Assembly (NCBI GenBank): GCA_026770575.1
Contig: MU657316.1
Location: 68,247 to 78,420, forward strand
Source: Pelagophyceae sp. CCMP2097
Lineage: Eukaryota; Sar; Pelagophyceae
Direction: 5' to 3'
DNA: 10,174 nucleotides
In this document: positions 1 to 6,854 of the stretch, in pieces
How positions within the stretch are numbered: the first letter of the stretch is position 1
Layout: each line of letters starts with the position of its first letter
Notes under the pieces: generated by a model
The model's database searches: none
What the model was told of the DNA's origin: nothing
The model's input: the letters and a program-made list of their open reading frames with translations, nothing else
Made by a program: the position numbers and the translations under genes

Positions 1-218
1 AAAAAAGAAAAAAGAAATAGCTCAATAAGAAATAAAATAATAAAAATAAAAATAAGGAGGATTTGAAAGTTCAGCGATTAGTTAAATAATTTCAATTATT
101 TACGTGGGCATTGCAATGGGATTTGGCTGTATCCTTCGGGTCCTCCGTGTGCCTCCGGCGCGCTCTTGTAATAATGGGTTCTCGGCCTCTGCGGGGAGGG
201 CGGGGCCCTGTTCGGGCC
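1..218. other. AT-rich intergenic / 3' flank of the Vms1-like gene
   Basis: No gene is visible. Bases 1-110 are strongly A/T-rich, in sharp contrast to the GC-rich rest of the window. On the plus strand they hold A-rich runs with AATAAA at 31-36 and 45-50, which would suit the polyadenylation region of a plus-strand gene ending just left of the window; that is inference. A perfect 8-bp inverted repeat (AAATAATT, 2-nt spacer, AATTATTT) lies at 84-101. The rest, up to 218, is GC-rich and is probably the 3' UTR of the minus-strand gene ending at 219. No canonical AATAAA was seen on the minus strand here. Confidence 0.55.
84..101. repeat. Perfect AT inverted repeat
   Basis: AAATAATT at 84-91 and its exact reverse complement at 94-101 are separated by TC. 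The 8-bp A/T stem lies about 120 nt beyond the stop codon of the minus-strand Vms1-like gene, so it could sit in or just after that transcript's 3' UTR. A role in 3' end formation is a guess; an 8-bp A/T palindrome in such an AT-rich tract can arise by chance. Confidence 0.5.
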
Positions 219-2468
219 TCATCGCGCCTGCGAGAACCTCTTCTCGGCGGCGGCGGCGCACTGCGCGCGGCGGTGCGCGGCGGCGCAGTCGGCGGAGCAG
301 TACTTGAAGTCCATTCGGGTGAACGCTTGTCGCGAGTGGCGCACGGGCGCTTGGCACTGCGCGCACGCGTCCGCTTTCGCATCGAGGAGAGCTTGCGCGC
401 GGGCCTGCACTTCGGCCGCCGCCGCGGTTTCCCGCGCCAGCAACTCGGCCGCCTTAAAGGCGTCCTTGTCGACTTTTTGACGGTCGCGCTGCCGTTTTTT
501 CTTGGCGAGGTCTTTAGCCTTTTTCGCCGCCTTGGTCTCGTCGTCGAGGGGCTCCGGCACCGCCGACCCGAGCCAGTCGCGCGATTCCTCGCCGAGCTGC
601 GCGCGCGCGCTGCGGAACGCCTCGCGCGTCTTTTTGTCAGAAGCGAAGAAAAAGGGCGGCCGCTCCCTGTAATCCAAAGCCGCGGGATCCGCGTCGCCCT
701 TCAGCAGCAAAAGCTCGACGACGTCCGCGGCGCCGGCGGCGGCGGCGACGTGGAGCGCCCGCGCGCCGCCGTGCGCCACGGCGTTGACGTCGACGTCTGG
801 TTGCGCGAGGAGAGTTTCGACGGCCGCGGCGTCGCCGGCGGCGCACGCGGCGTGCAACAGCCTCGTCGACTCGGAAAGCACCTCGCCCTCGTCCGACGCC
901 GCCTCGGGCACCGACACCGCCGCCGGCGCCGCAGGCAGCGCCTTGGCGGCGGCGGGCGGCGGCGGCGGCGCGGTTTCTAAGCGCCTCGGGTGGACGACAA
1001 ACGTCATGAGCCGCGCGTGCGCCGCGACCACATCGACGAGCGTCGGCTTGTAAACCGCAAACGGCACTGCTTGCACGCGCGCGTCGTGCGCGTCGAACGG
1101 CGCGGTGGCGCCCTCGCCGAGGAGGAGCGGCCGCATCGTTCGAGCGGCGGCCACGAAGATGATGTCGCACCTCGCCAGCAGCTCCGCCCACTCGTCGAGG
1201 AGGAGTGCGCGCACCTCGTCTGCCAAAGCACGCTCGCCCTGGCGGCGCAGCGTCGACCCGATGGACTTTGGCGCCTTTCCAGAGCCGTCCATCGTCGACT
1301 GCGCGCCGCCCTGGCCTTTGCGCGTGGTGTACCGCGCAAATGTCCGGTGCGCCTCGACGCGCCCGGCGCCGTCGAAGAGCGCCGCCGCGAACTTGCCCGA
1401 CCTTAAAGCGACGACGCACGTGCGCAGGCCGCCGGGCCGCCTGCGCAGCGCCGCGAGCCTGCGTAGCCCCGCCGCCGCAGACGCCTGCGTCAGCGCCTTG
1501 GCCTGCCGGCCGCCGACGAACGACGCCGCGCCGAGGAGCGCCGCGCTGAGAGACACGGACCGAGATGCGCACAGGCCGACCTACGGTGTTCGTTCGAACG
1601 CTCCCTGGAGTCGACGGTGTTCGAACGCTCCCCAGAGTCGACGGGCCTGCAGGAAACGCACCTCGACCGTCGACGAGCGCATGTCGCGCGGCAGCACGCC
1701 CTCCTCGGCGGCGTGCGCTTCCTCGTCGTCATCGCCGTCGTCGTCCGTCTCATCCTCGTCGTCCTTGTCGAGCTCCAAGGCCTCGGCCTTGGCTTCAGAC
1801 ACCTCCGTCTCGTCGGCGGCGCCCTCGGCCTCGGCGCTCGCAAAGTCGGCCTCGGTCCACGGGCTCCGGCCGGCGCGCCGCCGCTTCACGTTGGCGTTGT
1901 GCCACGGCCTGCGTGGGACCCGTAAACCAAGCCACGCCAATCAAAAGCAAAGCCGAAGCTCACCCGCCAAAGTGCCCGACCTGCTCGGCGCGGTCCTCGA
2001 ACGCGGCAATGGCGCCTGCGGGCGAGCGTCCGTTTCCGGGGTGCGAGAGGCACTCGGAGGCCCTGCGGGGATGCAGCCAAAGGGCGGGACTCACACGTGA
2101 TGCACGTGAGGCCCTTGCCGTTGTGGCTCTCGGCGACGTGGTTCGCCGCGGGCGCCGCGGCCTCGACGGCGGCGGCGTCGGGCGCGGCGCCGTGGCGCTG
2201 CGCTTCGTTTTCCGACACGGCGTCTGCGAGGCCCGCGAGCTCGTCGAGCGCCTCGGACCTGTACGGCGGTGGTGGCGCGCGTCGAAAGGGCCGAAAAGGC
2301 GACGGGAAGGCGGCGGCAAGGCTGGAAAGGTGGCAAGGCGGCGACGCACGAGAGCGCTGCGAGTTGGGCGGCTTGAGCGCCAGTGTGAGCAGTTTCCGGC
2401 AGCCAGTTGTGCGTCCGCCGCGTCGCCGCAGCCAGCGACTTTTCCGCCTGCGCCAGCAGCAGCGCCAT
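219..2468 (-). CDS. ANKZF1/VMS1-like: Vms1/ANKZF1-family peptidyl-tRNA hydrolase of ribosome quality control (5 exons)
   Basis: Spliced model, minus strand: exons 2468-2350, 2258-2095, 2015-1964, 1908-1662 and 1580-219. All junctions agree in phase, giving 647 aa, close to the family length. Domains in order: a C2H2 finger split by two introns (C92, C95, H109, H115; the C-x2-C and H-x5-H spacings match ANKZF1); an acidic stretch around 130-165; a VLRF1 release-factor-like domain around 200-390 with the R-Y-T...G-G-A-Q motif, whose Q288 is the expected catalytic glutamine; ankyrin repeats around 433-522; a Lys/Ala-rich helix around 542-597; and a C-terminal treble clef (C600, C603, C622, C626) typical of the VATC domain. 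Family knowledge: Vms1/ANKZF1 works with Cdc48/p97 to free stalled nascent chains from 60S subunits by cutting the tRNA 3' end. A Cdc48-binding-like motif (R-x5-AA-x2-R) lies at 632-642. The first exon and its ATG are the least certain part. Confidence 0.88.
1586..1643 (-). repeat. Tandem duplication filling an intron of the Vms1-like gene
   Basis: On the minus strand, bases 1643-1617 (27 nt) and 1616-1586 (31 nt) are near-identical copies. Both begin CGTCGACTC, share GGGAGCGTTCGAAC and end in ACAC; the second copy carries an extra GAAC. They make up 58 of the 81 nt of the intron at 1661-1581, which has a GTGCGT donor and a GTAG acceptor. Confidence 0.8.
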
Positions 2469-2618
2469 GCCCGTCGACGCCCGAGGCCGCCTTCGTGCGC
2501 CTTGGGAAGGGTGTTCGGCGAACCTTCAGGAAATTAATTCCTCCGGAGCGCCTAGGGATCCCTACTAGTAGCGCGAGGAACCGTCCTCCGGTCCCCGTCG
2601 GTCGCCGTTTCGGCGGGC
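2469..2618. promoter_or_regulatory. Divergent promoter region with a palindrome cluster
   Basis: This 150-nt gap separates the start codons of two divergent genes (Vms1-like leftward, RS protein rightward), so it should hold both promoters and 5' UTRs. Between 2532 and 2571 it contains a run of perfect palindromes: AATTAATT (2532-2539), CTCCGGAG (2541-2548), CCTAGG (2551-2556), TAGGGATCCCTA (2553-2564) and CTACTAGTAG (2562-2571). No TATA box is obvious. Symmetric sites would suit orientation-independent factors serving both genes, which is an inference from layout. Confidence 0.6.
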
Positions 2619-4078
2619 ATGGCGTACTCGGAGGCGGAGCTTGCTGAACTCGCAACATGGGCCGAGCAGGTCTCGAATGCGGAGCAAGACTCCCAAGACG
2701 CCAAGCACAAAGCAAAGGAGGAGAAGAAGGCGAAAAAGGAGAAGAAAAAGGCGAAAAAGGCCAAGGAGACGCGCGAAGAAGGCGAGGAGGACGAGGCCGA
2801 AAACGGCGACGTTGATGAGGCGAAGAAGGAGAAAAAGGCAGCGAAAAAGGCGAAGAAGGACGAGGCGACGGGCGCGCGGGCCGACGGCGAGGCCGCCGAC
2901 GCGCGCGCCGCCGCCGGCGGCCCGGATGCGGCCGCCCCAGGCGCGCAGCCCGCGGACGTTGCGCAGCCCGCGGACGGCGCCGCCGGGACCGCTTGGACCG
3001 CCGAGTCGCGCCGCATGCTCGAGGACCGCGCGCCGCCGCGCCGGCGACGGGCAAACCGTACCAGCGAGGAGCGGTACCCGAGTCGCAAGAGGAAAGATGC
3101 GGGAGGCTCGCGCGCCAAAGGCGGAACTTTGCCCTCGCCACGCCTCTCTGTAGGCGTGCAGCTGCTCGTGGCGCGGGGCAAGTCGGACGCGGAGGTTGTT
3201 CAAATGTTGGAGGAGACGTACGGCTACGCGGTCCACGCGCCTGTTCACGCCGCGGCAAACGCGCCGCGCGCCGACGACGCGGCCGAGGCGCCGCGCAAGA
3301 ACATCCGAAAGGGCTTCTCGGAGGCGGAGCTCGCCGCTCAAGCGTGGCGCAAGTCGGCGCAGGCGGCGGAGGCGCTGCCGCCCGTGGTGCGCGCGCCGGA
3401 AACCCGCGGCGCCGACAGCCGCGGCGGCCGCGTTCCGCGCGGCCGCGCCGGCGCCGCCCCGGCCCGGGCGTCCAGCCGGCGACGACGGCGGTCTCGTTCG
3501 TCGTCGTCGTCTTCGTACTCGAGCCGGTCCTACAGCCGGTCCTACTCTTCCACGAGGAGTCGGGGCCGGTCCTCTTCGTCGTCGTACTCGAGGTCGTACT
3601 CCAGAAGCCGCAGCAAATCGCCGACCGTGCCGCTCACCAAGCAGCCGTGAGTCTCCAGCTGCATGCCTTTGGCGCAGCCTCGGATGGCGCAGTTTTGGAA
3701 TGCTCCCCCCAGGCCGCCGGGCGACCCTCGGCGCCTGGACCATGACAACCGCCGCGGCAACGCGCGGCTCTACCACGGCCACGCGGTTGCGGCAGAGGCG
3801 GACCCGATGCCGTCGGATTGGCATCACGACAAATTCGACGAGATCCTACGCGAGCCCATCCCCGTGCGTATCGCACGGCACACACACACTCAGGTGTGCC
3901 ACGCACGACTCCGTAGGCGCCACCGACCCAGACGGGGGACTACGTGCCTCCCGTACCAGAATGGTTCAGTCGAGCAGGAGGCGTATGCATCCCAAACCCG
4001 CGCGCCTGGACCAACGAACGAATCACGGAAAGGCGCGAGGAAATGGCCGAAGACGCGCGCCGCGCACGAGGCTACTGA
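2619..4078 (+). CDS. Lys-rich RS-domain protein with weak Btz-like motif (3 exons)
   Basis: Exons 2619-3646, 3713-3863 and 3932-4078; donors GTGAGT and GTGCGT, acceptors CCCCCAG and ACCCAG, phases consistent; 441 aa. The N-terminus is a highly charged KEEKKAKK-type helix (about 25-90), then an Ala/Pro-rich linker, a short ordered segment around 178-210 (QLLVARGKSDAEVVQMLEE), and an Arg/Ser domain around 285-337. The second exon encodes HDNRRG (353-358) and WHHDKF (379-384). This spacing recalls the Btz/SELOR motif of the exon-junction-complex protein CASC3/MLN51, but the usual upstream glycine/phenylalanine part is not recognisable. The C-terminal 48 residues (start TGDYVPPVPEW) look conserved but I do not recognise them. 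A role in mRNA splicing or metabolism is inferred from the RS domain. Bases 3058-3153 could be a further in-frame 96-nt intron, as a polypyrimidine tract and TAG precede 3154. AATAAA follows the stop by about 15 nt. Confidence 0.75.
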
Positions 4079-4092
4079 AATCTGTGGGGCGT

Positions 4093-4098
4093 AATAAA
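4093..4098 (+). terminator. Polyadenylation signal AATAAA
   Basis: A canonical AATAAA lies 14 nt after the TGA stop (4076-4078) of the RS-domain gene, so the expected 3' UTR would be very short. Assigned by position and hexamer only. Confidence 0.5.
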
Positions 4099-4158
4099 GC
4101 ACCCGTCTTCGGAAGCCGAGTCGTGCGCGCTGCGGAACTCGGATCGACGTGCGGGGGT

Positions 4159-4222
4159 GTGCGTCCTTTGGGGCGCGGCCGCTCGGGGGATGGCGTGCGT
4201 TCTTGGGTGCGGCCGCTCGGGG
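4159..4222. repeat. Imperfect tandem repeat with GCGGCCGC cores
   Basis: Two units start GTGCGT (4159 and 4195) and end in GCGGCCGCTCGGGG (4175-4188 and 4209-4222), with period about 34-36 nt and a few changes between. The 8-bp palindrome GCGGCCGC sits in each unit. The repeat lies in the convergent 3' gap, probably within the 3' UTR of one or both genes. Function unknown. Confidence 0.75.
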
Positions 4223-4256
4223 CGACGCGTGGAGCAGCGGGGCGCACTGCACGCGG

Positions 4257-5259
4257 TCAGCAGGGCACCGTGCGGCGGCGCAGTATGGGCTCGGCGCACG
4301 GCTCGTCGCTCTCATCGCTCTCTTCGATGCGGTACAGCGGCGGCTCGTCGAGGGGCTCGACGACGCAGCCGAGCGGCTCGATGCCGCAGAGCGGCTCGTC
4401 GAGGCGGCCGTCGTCGCCGAGGCGGTAGGGCGCGCCGGAGTCGTCGCTGAGGCGGAGGTGCGAGTCGCAGTGCGAGGAGTCGCAGTGGGAGTCGTCGCTG
4501 CATAGACTGAAATCGTCTCGGTTCGGCGGTGGGGTACTCCGCGCCACGAGCAAATCGCCAGTGTTCCCAAACAAAGCGCGCAGCGACCAGGCGAAGTGGT
4601 CGTGCGCGCCGTGATACTGGAACCTCGCGAAAGCGCAGTAAGGGAGTTTTAAGTGCTCGTGCGCCAGCTCGCGGATGCCCTCGCGGTGCGACACAGCCAG
4701 CACGGGGCCCGGCGCCCGCGCGAGCCAGGCGCACGCCGCCTCGAACGTCGCCGGCGCGTCCTCGAACGTGTCCGCGAACTCGAACTCGATGGACGGGCAG
4801 ACGCGCAGCATGGCGTCGCGGTCCAAGAGTTGCAAGTGCCCGAGGCCGTTCTTCCGCGCGGCGGCGGCGCACTCGGCGAGGCCCGGGACGACGGTGACGG
4901 GCACGCCGAGGAGTATTGCGACTTCTTGGGCCGTCTCCAAGCACCTCTGCATCGGGGATGAGTAGACGCGTTGGAAGCCGCGGCCGCCGAGCACTCCTCC
5001 CACTAAACGAGCCTGCCGCCGGCCCTCCGACGTCAGCGGCGGGTCAAACCGCCGCTCGCGCGGGACGCCGTGCTTCCTAAGAAGCGCGGTGACACCAAAG
5101 GCACGCGCGGTTCCACCAAGGCGCGTGTGGGTTCTCGGTGCAAATTTTCCGACGGCAAAGTCCGCACCACTCCTTGGCCGCGTCGGTCTCGTCGATGCGC
5201 TCGCCGTGGCGCAGCATCCAGAAATGGCCCGGTGAGGTTTCATAGTCGAAGAGCGCCAT
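4257..5259 (-). CDS. Histidine phosphatase (phosphoglycerate-mutase superfamily, UBASH3/Sts-like)
   Basis: Exons 5259-5168 and 5076-4257 (minus), joined across a 91-nt intron with GTGCGG donor and TTAG acceptor, phase 2; 303 aa. The first exon ends soon after the catalytic RHGE motif (R17, H18), in the context LRHGERIDETD. The second gives DPPLTSEG (42-49), YSSPMQRCLETA with R75, E99, and the second catalytic histidine in VSHREG (H161). These are the superfamily's active-site residues: a phosphohistidine forms on H18. The RHGER...DPPLT pairing resembles UBASH3/Sts and related eukaryotic phosphatases more than glycolytic mutases; substrate unknown. From about residue 220 a Ser/Asp/His/Cys-rich and then acidic tail follows, which is not part of the fold. 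The exact donor is a choice between close GT sites, but family alignment favours this one. Further 5' exons are possible (see the entry at 5294-5718). Confidence 0.85.
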
Positions 5260-5293
5260 TCTGGCCCCGGGATTCTAAGGCGGGCCTCTGTTT

Positions 5294-5718
5294 CTAGGGC
5301 ATGCGCGCCTCCGCCGGACCCGCCGGCCTCGAAGCGGCGGCGGCTGACGCCCACGCCTCCAGCGCCCTGCCAACGGGCCCGTCGGCCGCGTCGCAGAACG
5401 TCAAAGTGCCAGTGTCGCTCTGCAGAAGTTCTTGCTTTTTGGTTTCTTCGTTTGCGTAATTTTTGCGTTTCCAGAACTTACAAACTTCTGGCCGAAAGGA
5501 GGGCGAAGGCGCAAATGCAGGCGCTGCGAAGGCCCACGGCGCGCGTGTGCCGCGCCGCGCACGCGTGCGCCGCGCCGGCGAGGACCGGCGGCGGCGGCGC
5601 GCCGCGTGCCGGCTTTTGTGGAAAACCCATCTTCGGTACTTATAGCGGCGCCCCGAGCGGGTGGCGCGGGCTCGGCGGAGTCCTGCTGCTGCGGGGCGGG
5701 GCGGCGCCGCGCCAACAT
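5294..5718 (-). CDS. Possible upstream exons of the phosphatase, or a separate small gene
   Basis: On the minus strand a textbook intron lies at 5481-5420: GTAAGT donor, A-rich interior, CTGCAG acceptor, 62 nt. Reading phase 0 across it joins an Arg/Ala-rich exon (ATG at 5718, to 5482) to a frame at 5419 starting SDTGTLTFCDAADG and ending in TAG at 5294; as a separate gene this is 120 aa. Alternatively, a donor at 5354 (GTGGGC) and the acceptor at 5262-5261 would fuse it in phase to the phosphatase start at 5259 through a 94-nt intron. I do not recognise the sequence. The basic, Ala-rich first exon could be a targeting region or chance GC-rich reading. The intron is more convincing than either protein. 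Confidence 0.35.
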
Positions 5719-5782
5719 ACATTTCTTTCGGCGATCGTGGATTCTACGAAGGAACGCGAGGTCTCTCCTCCGCCGGGTCGAC
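5719..5782. promoter_or_regulatory. Core of the divergent gap between phosphatase and BART gene
   Basis: The gap between the certain start codons is 523 nt (5260-5782), shrinking to these 64 nt if the minus-strand upstream exons are real. A minus-strand TATAAGTA occurs at 5644-5637 in a GC-rich stretch; it would be a core promoter only if transcription of the phosphatase starts well upstream of its ATG at 5259. No TATA box precedes the plus-strand ATG at 5783 within these 64 nt. Confidence 0.35.
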
Positions 5783-6625
5783 ATGCCTCCGGCGGAGTCC
5801 AAGGAGGAAGGCAAGTCGTCGGAGTCCATCGTGATCCAGGTGACCAAGTACTTCTTTGACGACGCAAGCTTCTCGCCTCCAACAGCGTCCGTCGAAACAC
5901 CGTCTCTGGATGGGTCCTTCGGGCCGACGCCGATAGAGCCCCGCAGGGACGCGTTCGAGCGATGGACCGAGGATCACGCGCACCTCATCGACGCCGAGGT
6001 GCGTCCAAGGACGCCGCTTCGGCACTCGAGACCGCGCACCCGCCGTGGCCGTGCGCCCTCTCGAGTGCGCTCGAGGCGCTGCGCGGCAGGCCGAAGAGTA
6101 CGAGCTCAAGTACACGGAGCTGTACACCGACTTTAAGGCGAAGTACGAAACTCTCCTGGAAGCGTTCATCGTGAGCCCCGCGTCCCGCGTGGCAATAGCA
6201 AACGGACCCCACAAAGCCTCGAGACGACTGCGGACCGTGACCTCGACGGACCTTATACGGTCCTGAGACGGGCCGTGTACTCGAAAGACACCAGAAAGTC
6301 TCGAGACAACTGCGGCCACTGTGTCCTTGACGGACCCCAGACAGTCCAGCACGTCTTTGTCTCCGCGAGCGCGCCGCCAGGTGCGGCAAGGCTCGACGGT
6401 GTCCGAGTTTTACGACGAGCTCCGCGCCGCGCAGGAGAAGGACCCGGAGGGCTCCGAGGCGCTCATGGGCGAGATCATGGTGCGCCGCGCGCGTCTGTCT
6501 GTCAGGCCACCGGAGGACATACTCGAACGACGCCTCTGTAGCTCGCGACGACGGACTTTGACATCTTCATGGCCATGATGAAGGACGTCCGGCGGACGCA
6601 GGATCGCTCCGGCAGCCACAAATGA
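5783..6625 (+). CDS. BART-domain protein, ARL2BP/CFAP36-like (4 exons)
   Basis: Exons 5783-5998, 6090-6170, 6381-6479 and 6542-6625, all phase 0, with donors GTGCGT, GTGAGC and GTGCGC and acceptors GCAG, CCAG and GTAG; 159 aa, similar to ARL2BP. After a polar N-terminus the helical pattern of the BART domain runs almost to the end: FERWTEDHAHLIDAE (about 58-72), then YELKYTELYTDFKAKYE (exon 2), then an acidic helix, and finally TDFDIFMAMMKD in exon 4, the phenylalanine-rich last helix also seen as a D-F-x-x-F-x-x-M-M pattern in CFAP36. Family knowledge: BART domains bind GTP-loaded ARL2/ARL3 and act at cilia, mitochondria or in tubulin biology. Whether this is ARL2BP or CFAP36 (CCDC104) cannot be settled by eye; the short length fits ARL2BP, while the last-helix motif fits CFAP36. 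Start chosen at the first ATG of the open frame, just before the charged N-terminus. Confidence 0.82.
6218..6380 (+). repeat. 82-nt-period tandem duplication inside a BART-gene intron
   Basis: The 210-nt intron at 6171-6380 is the longest in the window and contains two degenerate copies starting CTCGAGAC at 6218 and 6300. Both share ACTGCGG, GACGGACC and GTCC in the same order. Each copy has a small GGACC...GGTCC or GGACC...GTCC inverted repeat. The second copy runs towards the acceptor. Confidence 0.75.
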
Positions 6626-6854
6626 ACGCCCTCCGCCTTGCCACTATGACGCGACCGCAGTTTGAGGCCCCGCCGGGCCTCGTAATGTCTTCTCACGATC
6701 CTGCCGAAAACTATCAGCTAGCGGCGGCCGGAGACGGCACGGAGGCGCCCTCCTGGATCCTCCGACCTCTACAGAATCGACTCGAGGCCTGGACAGGACT
6801 GGTCGAGTCGCAACCGGCAAAAGATGAGTTATGCAGCGTGGATCCGTAATTTCC
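6626..6854. other. Convergent 3' gap between BART gene and plastid-protein gene
   Basis: 229 nt between facing stop codons. On the plus strand an open frame at 6622-6849 begins with an ATG overlapping the BART stop (ATGA) and encodes 75 residues of fairly balanced composition (for example PAENYQLAAAGDG and PLQNRLEAWTGL). It has no recognisable domain and nothing shows it is translated. No AATAAA was seen for either gene, so poly(A) signals here must be variant. Confidence 0.45.

Larger units (their letters stand above)
4079..4256. other. Convergent 3' gap between RS protein and histidine phosphatase
   Basis: 178 nt between two stop codons facing each other. It holds an AATAAA at 4093-4098, the probable polyadenylation signal of the plus-strand RS gene, and an imperfect tandem repeat at 4159-4222. 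No AATAAA was found for the minus-strand gene. No open frame here looks coding. Confidence 0.6.

Noticed and set aside
50..60. AAGGAGG, a bacterial ribosome-binding-site lookalike
   Set aside because: The window is eukaryotic with spliced genes; no start codon lies at suitable spacing, and A/G-rich runs occur throughout this tract.
219..360. C-terminal zinc binding of the Vms1 homologue read as a MYND finger
   Set aside because: Only four zinc-ligand positions are evident, with D-F-x-Y-C-S-x-x-C spacing as in the treble clef at the end of ANKZF1; the upstream VLRF1 and ankyrin domains fix the family.
111..980. Long plus-strand open frame (289 codons)
   Set aside because: It lies antisense to the well-supported Vms1 exon and has the Arg/Gly/Ala-rich composition expected from GC-rich antisense reading.
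1960..3258. 432-codon minus-strand open frame
   Set aside because: Arg/Pro-rich reading that crosses the divergent promoter and lies antisense to the RS gene; the phase-consistent Vms1 exons explain this strand better.
2565..3827. 420-codon minus-strand open frame
   Set aside because: Antisense shadow of the Lys-rich RS-protein gene, with Leu/Arg/Phe runs produced by its codon use.
5432..5782. N-terminal extension of the BART protein upstream of 5783
   Set aside because: The frame is open but Arg/Ala/Cys-rich and lies antisense to a canonical minus-strand intron; the ATG at 5783 starts a sensible charged N-terminus.
5999..6380. Introns of exactly 91 nt (2349-2259, 5167-5077, 5999-6089) as one introner family
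   Set aside because: The three share length and a GTGCG start but I see no internal sequence similarity or common terminal repeats, so the equal length is probably chance.
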